A stretch of 64,000 bases of DNA from Streptomyces xanthophaeus (GCF_030440515.1 NZ_CP076543.1:4871501-4935500); one strand, 5' to 3'. Positions 1 to 8,531 are shown, numbered from the stretch's first letter. Made by a program: numbers and translations. The notes: a model not told the origin generated them from the letters alone.

Positions 1-1
1 T

Positions 2-130
2 GGCTCCCTGGGCTTCGCGGACCCGGAGGCGGGCATCGGCTTCGGCTACGTCACCAACGCCCTGGCCAAGTCGGTCACCGCGGACCCCCGGGCGCAGGCC
101 CTGGTCCGGGCCCTGAAGTCGGCCCTGTGA
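2..130 (+). CDS. C-terminal end of a beta-lactamase/esterase-type serine hydrolase (partial)
   Basis: Only the last 42 codons are in the window; the gene begins upstream. The peptide contains GSLGFADPEAGIGFGYVTN, which matches the C-terminal signature of class C beta-lactamase-like esterases and D-aminopeptidases (GxGFGYVxN), followed by a short helix and a TGA stop. The catalytic Ser-x-x-Lys and Tyr motifs would lie outside the window, so neither activity nor substrate can be judged. The family call is inferred from this one motif. Confidence 0.6.
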   Translation, partial: GSLGFADPEAGIGFGYVTNALAKSVTADPRAQALVRALKSAL

Positions 131-154
131 GCCCTGTGAGCCCGGTCGGTCCGC

Positions 155-646
155 TCAGGCTTGCGCGTCGGCCGCCTGCTCGCGCACATCGGCCAGCGTG
201 GCCCCCGCGTGAGCGATGAGCTCCTGCGGGGCCATCGGGAACACCGTGGTCGGGGTACCGGCCGCCGCCCAGATCTCCTCGTGGGCCAGCAGCGACCGGT
301 CGGCCAGCACCCGGGTACGCGTGCGGTGCCCGAAGGGAGGGACCCCGCCGATCGCGTAGCCCGTGGTCTCCCGGACCAGGGCGGCATCGGCCCGCGTCAC
401 CTTCCCGGCGCCGAGCTCGCGGCGTACGGCCTCCACGTCCACCCGTGAGGCCCCGTCCATGAGGACCAGTACCGGGACCCCGTCCGCCGCGAAGATCAGC
501 GACTTGACGATCTGGCTCAGCTCGCAGCCGATCGCGGCCGCCGCGTCGGCGGCCGTACGGGTCCCTTCGGGGAAGCTCCGGACGGTGAGGTCGAGGCCCA
601 GCCCGGCAAGGGCCTCGGCGAACAGGGGGTGCGTGGACGTCGTCAT
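155..646 (-). CDS. YbaK/EbsC-family aminoacyl-tRNA deacylase-like protein
   Basis: This 163-residue protein has the size and pattern of the YbaK/ProX editing domain, which in characterised members hydrolyses mischarged Cys- or Ala-tRNA(Pro). Visible family features are the conserved lysine in SQIVKSLIF, the GAGKVTRAD segment and GYAIGGVPPFGH, the family's substrate-pocket loop. It is a stand-alone domain with no synthetase attached. The ATG start at 646 lacks a good ribosome site, but TAACGT lies 6 nt upstream of it, suggesting a leaderless mRNA. It is convergent with the preceding hydrolase. Substrate specificity cannot be read from the sequence. Confidence 0.85.
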   Translation of the reverse strand: MTTSTHPLFAEALAGLGLDLTVRSFPEGTRTAADAAAAIGCELSQIVKSLIFAADGVPVLVLMDGASRVDVEAVRRELGAGKVTRADAALVRETTGYAIGGVPPFGHRTRTRVLADRSLLAHEEIWAAAGTPTTVFPMAPQELIAHAGATLADVREQAADAQA

Positions 647-652
647 GCCGCG

Positions 653-658
653 ACGTTA
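653..658 (-). promoter_or_regulatory. Putative -10 element (TAACGT) for a leaderless ybaK-type mRNA
   Basis: TAACGT on the minus strand fits the TAnnnT consensus of the main Streptomyces sigma factor and ends exactly 6 nt before the ATG at 646. No clear -35 hexamer is visible. Transcription would begin at or next to the start codon. Confidence 0.45.
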
Positions 659-725
659 ACGCCGCCCGGCGCGGCGACACGACCGATTTCGGCCCGGCGG
701 GGCCGGTCGCGCCGCCGCCACCCGG

Positions 726-2405
726 TCAGCCCGCGTTCAGTACCTGGGCGACGATCGGCCCCGCCGCGTCGCCGCCGTGGCCGCCGCCCTCGACCATGGC
801 CGCAGCGGCCATGTCACCGCTGAAGCCGGTGAACCAGCTGTCCGGGCTGTCCCCGGCGCCGCCGACCTCCGCCGAGCCGGTCTTCGCGCCCTTGTCCGAG
901 CCGCCGACCGAGGCCATCGCCTTCTGTGCGGTGCCGCTGGAGGCCGTCAGCTTCATCATGCCGACGAGCTGCTGCTGCACCGAGGACTTCATCCGGCGCT
1001 GGGCCGTCGCGATCTTCCGGCCGTCCAGCTCCGGCGAGACCAGCAGCGGCTGGCGGAAGACACCGGTACGTGCGGTCGCGGTGATGGACGCGACGTTCAG
1101 CGGGTTCATGGTGATCTGGCCCTGCCCGATGTACTCGGCCGCCGCCGCCGCGCCCGTGGCCGGCGGGACCTTGCCGTCGGTGGACTTGATGCCGGTCTTC
1201 CAGTCCAGGTCGATGCCGAAGACTTCCGTGGCCTCCTTCGGCAGGGCGGAGTCGTCGTTCACGGGCTTGATCTGCTTGATGAAGGCGGTGTTGCAGGAGC
1301 GGGCGAACGAGGTCGCGAAGTTGGTTCCGGGCGGCAGCTCGAAGTTGTTCAGGTTGTGGAACTCACGGCCCCAGGTCACCGTCTTCCCGCACTCCGCGGG
1401 CTTGTCCGCGGCGACCAGGCCGCGGTCCAGCAGCATGGCGGCCGTCACGATCTTCATCGTGGATCCGGGGGCGCGGGTGCCCCGCATCGCCGCGTTGAAG
1501 CCGTCCTTGCGGTTGTTCGCGACGGCCAGGATGTGGCCGTTGCTCGGCTGGACGGCGACCACCGAGGCCTCCGGGAACTTGGTGACCGCCTGCTCGGCCG
1601 CCGCCTGCACCTTCGCGTCCAGGTACGTCTTGAGGGTGCTCGGCTCGCCCTCGACCAGGGTGAGCAGGGTCCGCTTGGGCGCCTCCTTGGCGACCGGCTC
1701 GATCCATACCTCGGCCCCGGGCTTGCCGCCCGCCTTGTTGCCGTAGTTCTGGCGCAGCTCGTCGAGGATCTGGCGCAGCGAGGGGTACTTCTCCGCGGTC
1801 AGCTCCTCGCCGTTGCGGTCCACGGCCTTGACGGGCGGGTTCGCGGGGGCGCCGGCGCGCAGTTTCTCGTCCTTCTGGAGCTGCGGGTGGATCACCGAGG
1901 GCTGCCAGTCGACCAGCGGCTTCCCGCTGTTCAGCCCGCGCACCACGGTCAGCTGGGAGTCGTAGGCCAGCGGCTTGGTGGTGCCCTCGTACGTGATCTC
2001 CGCCTCGACCTTGAACGGCACGGTGGTGCCGTTCGGCGTGCCGGGGGTGATCACGGCCTTGGACACGTAGGCCTTGGTCTTGAACTCCCCGACCGCGGCC
2101 TGCGCGGCCGCGGCGTTGTTCGTCAGGTCGGCGGCCACCCGCTCGTCCCCGGCCGCCCATGCGGCCAGGAAGGCCTTGGCGGTCTTCGCGGCGTCCTTCT
2201 CGCTGACCGGCCCGCTGCCCTTCTCGGCCTGGACGGAGGTCTCGCCGTCCTTGCCTTCCGTCGCGTCCCCGCCGGCGTCTCCCACCAGCGTGTACACCCC
2301 GTACCCGGCGCCACCGAGCATGGCGAGGAACACCCCGCCGATGACGGCACCCTTCGCTGCCCCGTTCACGTAAGTCCTTCCCCCATGGTCACGGTTCCTG
2401 AACAT
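726..2405 (-). CDS. Class B-type penicillin-binding protein with NTF2-like domain
   Basis: A 559-residue membrane-anchored transpeptidase expected to cross-link peptidoglycan on the outer face of the membrane. One N-terminal membrane helix (about 19-41) is followed by an acidic linker, a MecA_N/NTF2-like domain (about 70-170), a dimerisation-like stretch and the transpeptidase domain. The three catalytic motifs are intact: S315-T-M-K318, S370-C-N372 and K508-T-G510. The start at 2405 is chosen because the protein from there opens directly into a charged cap plus membrane helix; the frame is open 18 codons further upstream. It is divergent from the acetyltransferase gene at 2530. The S. coelicolor chromosome is known to carry PBP genes near its pmt gene, consistent with this context. 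Confidence 0.9.
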   Translation of the reverse strand: MFRNRDHGGRTYVNGAAKGAVIGGVFLAMLGGAGYGVYTLVGDAGGDATEGKDGETSVQAEKGSGPVSEKDAAKTAKAFLAAWAAGDERVAADLTNNAAAAQAAVGEFKTKAYVSKAVITPGTPNGTTVPFKVEAEITYEGTTKPLAYDSQLTVVRGLNSGKPLVDWQPSVIHPQLQKDEKLRAGAPANPPVKAVDRNGEELTAEKYPSLRQILDELRQNYGNKAGGKPGAEVWIEPVAKEAPKRTLLTLVEGEPSTLKTYLDAKVQAAAEQAVTKFPEASVVAVQPSNGHILAVANNRKDGFNAAMRGTRAPGSTMKIVTAAMLLDRGLVAADKPAECGKTVTWGREFHNLNNFELPPGTNFATSFARSCNTAFIKQIKPVNDDSALPKEATEVFGIDLDWKTGIKSTDGKVPPATGAAAAAEYIGQGQITMNPLNVASITATARTGVFRQPLLVSPELDGRKIATAQRRMKSSVQQQLVGMMKLTASSGTAQKAMASVGGSDKGAKTGSAEVGGAGDSPDSWFTGFSGDMAAAAMVEGGGHGGDAAGPIVAQVLNAG

Positions 2406-2517
2406 GTTCAAAGAACCCTTGGTGCGGACTTTACTCTGTGCAGCTCTCCGGTACGCCATTGTTACCGGACCGGAACATCCGAACGTAATCGGCTCGTCAC
2501 CGGCGGCTCCCCTTTCC

Positions 2518-2523
2518 TAGAGT
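2518..2523 (+). promoter_or_regulatory. Putative -10 element (TAGAGT) for leaderless acetyltransferase mRNA
   Basis: TAGAGT fits TAnnnT and ends 6 nt before the GTG start at 2530. There is no purine-rich ribosome site in front of that GTG, so leaderless initiation is the simplest reading. Confidence 0.45.
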
Positions 2524-2529
2524 GCCGCC

Positions 2530-3078
2530 GTGGACCTCACCTACCGGCGTTACGCCGATGCCGATGCCGATGACCTGGTCGCCTTCCTCACCGGGGACAC
2601 CTGGCCGTTCCACGGCTCGGCCGTGGTCGACCCGGAGCAGGCCCGGCAATGGGCCGCGGACGGCCGCTTCGACAACGCGGAGACCAGATCGTTCTGGATC
2701 GCCGCCGGCGGCGAGACCCTCGGCCTGGTCCGCCTGATGGACCTGGGCGACAGCACGCCCGTCTTCGACCTGCGGATCCGCTCCCGGTACCGGGGCCGGG
2801 GGATCGGCGGCCACGCGCTGACCTGGCTGACGGGACACCTGTTCACCGAACTCCCCCGGATCCGGCGGATCGAGGGGACCACGCGCCAGGACAACGCGGC
2901 GATGCGCCGCGCCTTCCGGCGGTGCGGGTACGTCAAGGAGGCGCACTACCGGGAGGGATGGCCCTCGGCCGACGGTACGGTCCACGACGCGGTCGGCTAC
3001 GCGATCCTGCGTCGGGACTGGGCCGCCGGCACGGTCACCGCCCCCGCCTGGGACGACGAGCACACACGGGAGGGCTGA
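2530..3078 (+). CDS. GNAT-family N-acetyltransferase
   Basis: This 182-residue protein has the GNAT fold. The acetyl-CoA pyrophosphate-binding motif A reads RSRYRGRGIGGHAL (R/Q-x-x-G-x-G/A) and a motif B-like segment follows at TTRQDNAAMRRAFRRCGY, typical of the RimJ/RimL branch that acetylates protein N-termini or small amines. The acceptor substrate is unknown. The GTG start has no ribosome site but a TAGAGT -10 six bases upstream. It runs divergently from the penicillin-binding protein gene and shows no operon partner. Confidence 0.88.
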   Translation: MDLTYRRYADADADDLVAFLTGDTWPFHGSAVVDPEQARQWAADGRFDNAETRSFWIAAGGETLGLVRLMDLGDSTPVFDLRIRSRYRGRGIGGHALTWLTGHLFTELPRIRRIEGTTRQDNAAMRRAFRRCGYVKEAHYREGWPSADGTVHDAVGYAILRRDWAAGTVTAPAWDDEHTREG

Positions 3079-3222
3079 CACCGGCACGGCCCGAACATGC
3101 GTGCACTGATGCCGTGTTCTAGCGTCGGAAGAGCGAGGGCCCCCGCTCCAAGCCGCCGCCCCCGCCCGCGGTCCGGCGCGTCTGCGGACCGCGCGACCCA
3201 CCGAGAGAGCAGGTGCATCCGC

Positions 3223-3486
3223 ATGCGTCCGTCGGCTCGTATCCCCAGCATCCTGGCAGGCCTGGCCCTCGCCGTCGGCGGCACCGTCATCGCCGCCCCG
3301 TCCGCCCACGCGGACGTGAAGGCCTGCGAGCAGTACGTCGCCCAGCACGCTCCGAAGGCCACGGACGGCGCCACGGAGGCCTGCTACCAGGGGTCGATCG
3401 GCAACCAGACCAGCTGCGACGCCAGCCTCGTCGCGGTCGGCGCGAGCAAGGACGTCGCGGCCTCGGCCTGCGAGGCATCCCGCTAG
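3223..3486 (+). CDS. Small secreted four-cysteine protein
   Basis: An 87-residue precursor. The ATG at 3223 is preceded by the purine-rich GAGAGCAGG; an open frame extends upstream but gives a charged, unlikely N-terminus. Residues 1-28 form a Sec signal peptide (arginines, then ILAGLALAVGGTVIA, then AHA|D cleavage). The mature part of about 60 residues has four cysteines spaced as if for two disulfides (ACEQY, ACYQG, SCDAS, ACEAS) and no known catalytic motif. It is monocistronic and convergent with the reductase gene at 3509. Function unknown; a role on the cell surface or in the medium is inference from the signal peptide only. Confidence 0.8.
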   Translation: MRPSARIPSILAGLALAVGGTVIAAPSAHADVKACEQYVAQHAPKATDGATEACYQGSIGNQTSCDASLVAVGASKDVAASACEASR

Positions 3487-3508
3487 GACGTGTCCGCAGC
3501 CGTGTCCG

Positions 3509-4090
3509 TCAACGGCGCACCCGATAGCGCAGGTGAAGCACCCGGTTGCCCTGAATCACCACGTCAGGATCCTCCAACAGGTGCTGCGCGTGGACCGACC
3601 CGAAGTAGCGCCTGCCGGACCCGAACACGACGGGCACGACGTCCATGCGCACCTCGTCGACCAGGCCCGCGGCAAGCACCTGGCCACCGACGTCGCCGGC
3701 GGCGACCTCGACCATGCGCTCACCCGCGAGCTCCTGGGCCTTGGCCATGGCTGCCTCGACGCCGTCGACGAAGTGAAACGGCGCCTCGAGGTCCCAGCCC
3801 TCGGGCATGGGCCGGTGCGACACGACGACCACGTGGTCGATCCCGCCCGGCGGCTTCCCGTCCCAGCCGTCCGTCAGGTCGAAGACGCGGCGGCCGACGA
3901 CCGTGACACCGATCCGGTCCCAGTAAGGCCGGGTGTAGTCGTAGGACGTCTGCGACACCTTCAGCACGCCGCTCTCGTCCAACGGGACGTCACCGCTGGA
4001 CAGCCAGTCGAACAGCGGTCCGGGCTGGTCGTTCTCGTCCGCGACGAAGCCGTCCACCGACACCGAGCTGTACATGACCACCTTGCCCAC
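3509..4090 (-). CDS. Dihydrofolate reductase-family (RibD C-terminal-like) protein
   Basis: A 193-residue member of the RibD_C/DHFR-like family: it starts with MGKVVMYSSVSVDGFVADEND, typical of this NADPH-binding fold, and has VVGRRVFDLTDGW and the late VFGSGRRYFG segment. Stand-alone members are common in actinobacteria and usually lack a proven substrate. The start is GTG at 4090 with GAGGAGAGG upstream. It is convergent with the small secreted protein. It probably works as a monofunctional reductase, but riboflavin synthesis is not implied because the deaminase half of RibD is absent. Confidence 0.85.
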   Translation of the reverse strand: MGKVVMYSSVSVDGFVADENDQPGPLFDWLSSGDVPLDESGVLKVSQTSYDYTRPYWDRIGVTVVGRRVFDLTDGWDGKPPGGIDHVVVVSHRPMPEGWDLEAPFHFVDGVEAAMAKAQELAGERMVEVAAGDVGGQVLAAGLVDEVRMDVVPVVFGSGRRYFGSVHAQHLLEDPDVVIQGNRVLHLRYRVRR

Positions 4091-4151
4091 GGGGCCTCTC
4101 CTCTGCTTCGGGGTGCCCCAAATTAGCGTGTCGTGAAATGTCGCTCCTGCA

Positions 4152-4193
4152 AGACGACGGGCCCGGCACCAGAAGGTGCCGGGCCCGTCGTCT
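4152..4193. terminator. Perfect 19-bp hairpin between reductase and pmt genes
   Basis: The arms 4152-4170 and 4175-4193 are perfect reverse complements around the loop AGAA. The hairpin lies immediately after the pmt stop codon on the minus strand, so it most likely ends the pmt transcript; there is no long U tract. Confidence 0.75.
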
Positions 4194-4199
4194 GCGCTG

Positions 4200-5969
4200 C
4201 TAGACCCAGGTGTCCAGCCACATGCGGCCGCGCCAGGAGTCCATCGGGAGGGTCTGGCCCGTGTAGATCGGCCAGAAGTAGATGAAGTTCCACGCGATCA
4301 GCAGGACCAGCACGCCCGCGCCGATCGCGCCCAGCGCCCGGCGGCGCTCGCTCGACCCGGCCGGGCCCAGCAGGGCGCCGATCATCATCGCCACCGCCAG
4401 ACACAGGTACGGGACGAAGACCACCGCGTAGAAGTAGAAGATCGTCCGCTCCTGGTAGTTGAACCAGGGCAGCAGACCCGCACCCAGCGCGCACGCGATC
4501 GCGCCCGCCCGCCAGTCGCGGCGGAAGAACCACCGCCACAGCACGTACAGCAGCGCGAAGCAGCCCGCCCACCACAGCAGCGGGGTGCCCAGGGCCAGGA
4601 CCTCGCGGGCGCACTTGCCCGCCGCGGTCGCCGGACAGCCGTCGGCGCCGGCCTCGGGGGACTCGTAGAAGTAGGAGACGGGCCGGCCCAGGACCAGCCA
4701 GCTCCACGGGTTGGACTCGTAGGTGTGCCCCGAGGTCAGGCCCACGTGGAACCTGTAGACCTCGGTCTCGTAGTGCCACAGGCTGCGCAGCCACTCCGGC
4801 AGGAAGCCCAGCGAACTGCCCTGGTCGTACTTGGCCGCCCAGTCCCGCAGATAGCCGCCCTTGCCGTTGTCCGGACTGAGGATCCAGCCCGACCACGAGG
4901 CCAGGTACGTGGCGATCGCCACCGGCACGGTGGAGACGAAGGCGGGCAGCGCGTCGCGGCGCAGCATCGAGGCGTACGGGGCGCCCGCGCCCGCGGTGCG
5001 GCGCGCGGCGGCGTCCCACAGCACGGTCAGCACGCCGAAGAAGGCGAGGATGACGAAGCCGTTCCACTTCGTGCCCCCGGCCAGACCCAGGCAGACGCCG
5101 GCCAGGATCCGGTACGGCCGCCAGCCCAGCCGCAGCGTCTCGGCGATCTTCACGTCCGGCCGGGTCCGGCCCTCCTCGTCCACCGGCAGCGCGTCCGCGA
5201 GCCGGGCTCTGGCCCGGTCGCGGTCGATGAGCAGGGCCCCGAAGGCGGCCAGCACGAAGAACATCAGCACCAGGTCCAGCAGCGCGGTGCGGCTCATCAC
5301 CAGGTGCAGGCCGTCCACCGCGAGCAGCGCGCCCGCCAGGCAGCCCAGGAAGGTCGAGCGGAAGAGACGGCGCCCGATGCGGCACAGCATGAACACCGAC
5401 AGGGTGCCGAGCACGGCGGTCATGAACCGCCAGCCGAAGGGCGTGAAGCCGAACATCCACTCGCCGAGCCCGATCACCCATTTGCCGACCGGCGGGTGCA
5501 CGACGTAGCCCGGATCGGTCGGGAGGGCGACCCCGTCCGGGTTGGCGAGGATCGAGGCGTCGATGTCCTTGGGCCAGCTCGCCTCGTAGCCCTGGCGGAT
5601 CGTGGCCCAGGCGTCCTTGGCGTAGTACGTCTCGTCGAATATCACCGCCTTCGGGCTGCCCAGGTGCACGAACCGCAGCACCCCGGCGACCAGCGCCACC
5701 AGCAGCGGCCCCGCCCACGAGGCGATCAGCCGCCAGGTCCCCCATACCTGGGGCGGCAGCCCGAAGGTCATCCACAGCTGCTTGGACGGCCTGGTGTACG
5801 GGGGCACCAGGCGGGTGCGGACGTCCGCGCGCGCGGACGCGGCGGCGGGCGGCACGTAGCCGAAGCCGCGCAGCCGGCGCAGCCAGGTGGGCGGCTCGTC
5901 TTCGCGTCCCACCGATGAGGCGGGCGGGGCCCCCGCGGGGCTGGGCGGCGGCGTCGCGGTACTGGTCAC
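4200..5969 (-). CDS. pmt: Protein O-mannosyltransferase (dolichyl/polyprenyl-phosphate-mannose dependent)
   Basis: A 589-residue multi-spanning membrane protein of the PMT/GT39 family. It transfers mannose from polyprenyl-phosphate-mannose to Ser/Thr of exported proteins. About ten or more hydrophobic segments are visible. The first large extracytoplasmic loop carries the catalytic acidic pair in VIFDETYYAKDAW, and VVHPPVGKWVIGLGEW and TKWNG are also family features. The start is GTG at 5969, which sits 6 nt after TACGAT, suggesting a leaderless message; the frame is open further upstream without a ribosome site. It is divergent from rsmI, an arrangement also seen in mycobacteria. In S. coelicolor the homologue is needed for phage phiC31 infection and glycoprotein formation. 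Confidence 0.93.
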   Translation of the reverse strand: MTSTATPPPSPAGAPPASSVGREDEPPTWLRRLRGFGYVPPAAASARADVRTRLVPPYTRPSKQLWMTFGLPPQVWGTWRLIASWAGPLLVALVAGVLRFVHLGSPKAVIFDETYYAKDAWATIRQGYEASWPKDIDASILANPDGVALPTDPGYVVHPPVGKWVIGLGEWMFGFTPFGWRFMTAVLGTLSVFMLCRIGRRLFRSTFLGCLAGALLAVDGLHLVMSRTALLDLVLMFFVLAAFGALLIDRDRARARLADALPVDEEGRTRPDVKIAETLRLGWRPYRILAGVCLGLAGGTKWNGFVILAFFGVLTVLWDAAARRTAGAGAPYASMLRRDALPAFVSTVPVAIATYLASWSGWILSPDNGKGGYLRDWAAKYDQGSSLGFLPEWLRSLWHYETEVYRFHVGLTSGHTYESNPWSWLVLGRPVSYFYESPEAGADGCPATAAGKCAREVLALGTPLLWWAGCFALLYVLWRWFFRRDWRAGAIACALGAGLLPWFNYQERTIFYFYAVVFVPYLCLAVAMMIGALLGPAGSSERRRALGAIGAGVLVLLIAWNFIYFWPIYTGQTLPMDSWRGRMWLDTWV

Positions 5970-5975
5970 CGGCAC

Positions 5976-5981
5976 ATCGTA
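5976..5981 (-). promoter_or_regulatory. Putative -10 element (TACGAT) for leaderless pmt mRNA
   Basis: TACGAT on the minus strand matches TAnnnT and ends 6 nt before the GTG at 5969. It decides the start choice for pmt, since no ribosome binding site precedes that codon. Confidence 0.5.
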
Positions 5982-6048
5982 GGGAAGAGATCTGTGTGCG
6001 CCACCAGTGGCGGGGGGCGGCGGGGCACCGGGCTGAGAGGATGGGCGG

Positions 6049-6987
6049 GTGACGACTGACCAGCCCCGCGGTACCGAAGCCACCACGACAGCAGCCACGG
6101 CCGGAGGCCTGACGGGCACGCTCGTGCTCGCCGGCACCCCCATCGGCGATCTCGCGGACGCCCCGCCGCGTCTGGCGGCCGAGCTGGAGCGGGCCGATGT
6201 GATCGCCGCCGAGGACACCCGGCGGCTGCGCCGGCTGACCCAGGGGCTCGGCGTGCACACCACCGGGCGCGTCCTGTCGTACTTCGAGGGCAACGAGTCG
6301 GCGCGCACCCCGGAGCTGGTCGAGGCCCTGGCCGGCGGGGCGCGTGTACTGCTGGTGACGGATGCGGGCATGCCGTCGGTCTCCGACCCCGGCTACCGGC
6401 TGGTCGCCGCCGCCGTGGAGAAGGACATCAAGGTCACCGCCGTCCCCGGGCCGTCCGCGGTGCTCACCGCGCTCGCCATGTCCGGGCTGCCGGTGGACCG
6501 GTTCTGCTTCGAGGGGTTCCTGCCGCGCAAGGCGGGGGAGCGCCTGAGCCGGCTGCGCGAGGTCGAGGGCGAGCGGCGCACGCTCGTCTACTTCGAGGCC
6601 CCGCACCGGCTCGACGACACCCTGGCCGCGATGGCCGAGGTCTTCGGCGCCGACCGGCGGGCCGCGGTCTGCCGCGAGCTGACCAAGACCTACGAGGAGG
6701 TCAAGCGCGGCGGGCTCGGCGAGCTCGCGGCCTGGGCCGCCGAAGGGGTGCGCGGTGAGATCACCGTCGTGGTCGAGGGCGCCCCGGCCGCCGTGCCCGG
6801 AGATGTGGACGACGAGGAGCTGGTGCGCCGGGTGCGGGTGCGCGAGGAGGCCGGCGAGCGGCGCAAGGAGGCCATCGCGGCGGTCGCGGCCGAGGCCGGC
6901 GTACCCAAGCGCGAGGTGTTCGACGCTGTGGTCGCGGCAAAGAACGCGGCACAAAAGGTGCCCTCGGTGGGTAAAGAGCTAGCCTGA
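6049..6987 (+). CDS. rsmI: 16S rRNA (cytidine(1402)-2'-O)-methyltransferase RsmI
   Basis: A 312-residue tetrapyrrole-methylase-fold protein. The N-terminal GTLVLAGTPIGDLADAP, the loop DTRRLRRL, the SAM-binding region LLVTDAGMPSVSDPGYRLV and the PGPSAVLTALAMSGLP segment together identify RsmI, which 2'-O-methylates C1402 of 16S rRNA. The first ~20 residues are a Thr/Ala-rich extension not needed for the fold. GTG start at 6049 with GAGAGG eight bases upstream. It is divergent from pmt; the same neighbour pair occurs in other actinobacteria. Confidence 0.95.
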   Translation: MTTDQPRGTEATTTAATAGGLTGTLVLAGTPIGDLADAPPRLAAELERADVIAAEDTRRLRRLTQGLGVHTTGRVLSYFEGNESARTPELVEALAGGARVLLVTDAGMPSVSDPGYRLVAAAVEKDIKVTAVPGPSAVLTALAMSGLPVDRFCFEGFLPRKAGERLSRLREVEGERRTLVYFEAPHRLDDTLAAMAEVFGADRRAAVCRELTKTYEEVKRGGLGELAAWAAEGVRGEITVVVEGAPAAVPGDVDDEELVRRVRVREEAGERRKEAIAAVAAEAGVPKREVFDAVVAAKNAAQKVPSVGKELA

Positions 6988-7126
6988 AAAGCAAAGCTCA
7001 GACCGCGCACCGGGCGCTTTTGACATGAGTCGCCCAAAGACCGTCCAACAGTAGACAGGGCCTGATGCGCTCCCGCCCGTTGAGGCGTCCACTGGCAATG
7101 GCACCAGTGGAACAAGAGGAGCTGGC

Positions 7127-7630
7127 ATGAGTGAGATCGCAGACACCCCGGTACCCGTCCCCGCCGCAGTCCCTGTCGCTGTGACCGCTTCCGACGTGCA
7201 CACCGTGCACGAGGCCTACTCCTTCGCGTGCATGAGGTGCGGGTACGGCTGGGAGCAGGCGTACGCGATCGAGCACCATGTCGACGGCAAGGGCGAGCCG
7301 TTCATCATGTACAAGGTCGACGGCGAGCGGGTGCCCTCCCCCCTGTCCAACCCGACCTGCCTGAACTGCGGCGGACACGTCGTACGGATCATGCGGGCCG
7401 GGCAGGTCTCCTCGGTGCTGGGCATGATCGACCACATCTACCACCACCAGATCGCCCCCGGGATCGCCGGTCCGGTGCCGGCCGGTGCGAACGTCCCCCG
7501 GACGCCGAAGCCGCCGAAGCAGCGCAGGCCCGCCCGGTCGCACGCCTCCCCGGGGCCGGTGGTCGCCGGCCCGGCCGGGGAGCGCCCGGGCCTGCTCTCC
7601 CGTCTGAAGGGGCTCTTCCGCCGGTCATAA
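7127..7630 (+). CDS. Hypothetical zinc-ribbon protein
   Basis: This 167-residue protein has two CxxC knuckles, C35-M-R-C38 and, after about 40 residues, C-L-N-C, embedded in a compact domain (about 25-110) that probably binds zinc. The C-terminal third is Pro/Arg-rich and ends in LLSRLKGLFRRS, a possible amphipathic or membrane-touching tail. The ATG start has AAGAGGAGCTGGC upstream. It sits between rsmI and tatD, the place where mycobacteria have metS. No enzyme motif is visible. It resembles a short protein widespread in Streptomyces, but its function is unknown to me. Confidence 0.75.
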   Translation: MSEIADTPVPVPAAVPVAVTASDVHTVHEAYSFACMRCGYGWEQAYAIEHHVDGKGEPFIMYKVDGERVPSPLSNPTCLNCGGHVVRIMRAGQVSSVLGMIDHIYHHQIAPGIAGPVPAGANVPRTPKPPKQRRPARSHASPGPVVAGPAGERPGLLSRLKGLFRRS

Positions 7631-7633
7631 GAT
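7628..7633 (+). promoter_or_regulatory. Putative -10 element (TAAGAT) overlapping the stop codon upstream of tatD
   Basis: TAAGAT includes the TAA stop of the zinc-ribbon gene and ends 7 nt before the tatD ATG at 7641. A weak -35 (TGAAGG, 7605-7610) is 17 nt upstream. This predicts a leaderless tatD mRNA in addition to any read-through. Confidence 0.45.
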
Positions 7634-7640
7634 CGGCCGT

Positions 7641-8531
7641 ATGAGCACACGCGTGGAGAAGACGCAGCCCAAGGACGCACCGCCGCCGCTGCCCGAACCC
7701 CTCCGGGTGGCGGTGGCGGACTCGCACACCCACCTCGACATGCAGTCCGGGACCGTCGAGGAGGGCCTCGCGAAGGCCGCCTCGGTGGGCGTGACCACCG
7801 TCGTCCAGGTGGGCTGCGACGTGAAGGGCTCCCGGTGGGCCGCCGAGACCGCGGCCGCGTACGCGAACGTCCACGCGGCCGTCGCCCTCCACCCGAACGA
7901 GGCCCCGCGCATCGTCCACGGCGATCCGGACGGCTGGTCGCGCCAGGGCGCCCGGTCCGGCGGCGGCGAGGCCGCCCTGGACGAGGCCCTCGCCGAGATC
8001 GAGGCGCTGGCGGCCCTCGACCACGTCAAGGCGGTCGGCGAGACCGGTCTCGACCACTTCCGCACCGGGCCGGAGGGCATGGCCGCGCAGGAGCGTTCCT
8101 TCCGCGCGCACATCGAGATCGCCAAGCGGCAGGGCAAGGCGCTCGTCATCCACGACCGGGACGCCCACGCGGACGTGCTGCGCGTCCTGCGGGAGGAGGG
8201 CGCCCCCGAGCGCACCGTCTTCCACTGCTACTCAGGGGACGCCGACATGGCCCGCGAGTGCGCCGCCGCCGGGTACTACATGTCCTTCGCCGGGACCGTC
8301 ACCTTCAAGAACGCCGCGCCGCTGCGCGAGGCCCTGGCCGTGGCGCCGCTGGAGCTGGTGCTCGTCGAGACGGACGCGCCCTACCTCACCCCTGCGCCGT
8401 ACCGCGGACGGCCCAACGCGCCGTACCTCATTCCGCTGACGGTCCGGGCCATGGCCGCGGTCCGCGGCATCGACGAGGACGCGATGGCCACCGCGCTGGC
8501 GGCCAACACGGCCCGCGCCTTCGGCTACTGA
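7641..8531 (+). CDS. tatD: TatD-family metal-dependent DNase/hydrolase
   Basis: A 296-residue TIM-barrel hydrolase. The metal ligands are in place: D-S-H-T-H-L near residue 30, GETGLDHF with the conserved glutamate, VIHDRDA, FHCYSGD and ETDAPYLTP. TatD-type enzymes are Mg-dependent 3'-5' exonucleases, and some remove D-amino acids from tRNA, so the cellular substrate is open. The ATG lies 10 bases after the previous stop. Its position before rpfB-rsmA-ispE matches the mycobacterial order tatD-rpfB-ksgA-ispE. Confidence 0.92.
   Translation: MSTRVEKTQPKDAPPPLPEPLRVAVADSHTHLDMQSGTVEEGLAKAASVGVTTVVQVGCDVKGSRWAAETAAAYANVHAAVALHPNEAPRIVHGDPDGWSRQGARSGGGEAALDEALAEIEALAALDHVKAVGETGLDHFRTGPEGMAAQERSFRAHIEIAKRQGKALVIHDRDAHADVLRVLREEGAPERTVFHCYSGDADMARECAAAGYYMSFAGTVTFKNAAPLREALAVAPLELVLVETDAPYLTPAPYRGRPNAPYLIPLTVRAMAAVRGIDEDAMATALAANTARAFGY

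Noticed and set aside
4123..6954. A 943-codon minus-strand frame spanning pmt and rsmI
   Set aside because: It crosses two recognisable genes on opposite strands in another frame and shows no membrane helix or domain.
7020..7025. Perfect TTGACA as -35 of the zinc-ribbon gene
   Set aside because: No TAnnnT hexamer lies 16-19 bp downstream; the nearest (TAGACA at 7052) is 26 bp away.
6988..7126. A missing metS gene, expected here from mycobacterial order
   Set aside because: The gap is only 139 bp and holds no synthetase remnant; in Streptomyces the gene lies elsewhere.
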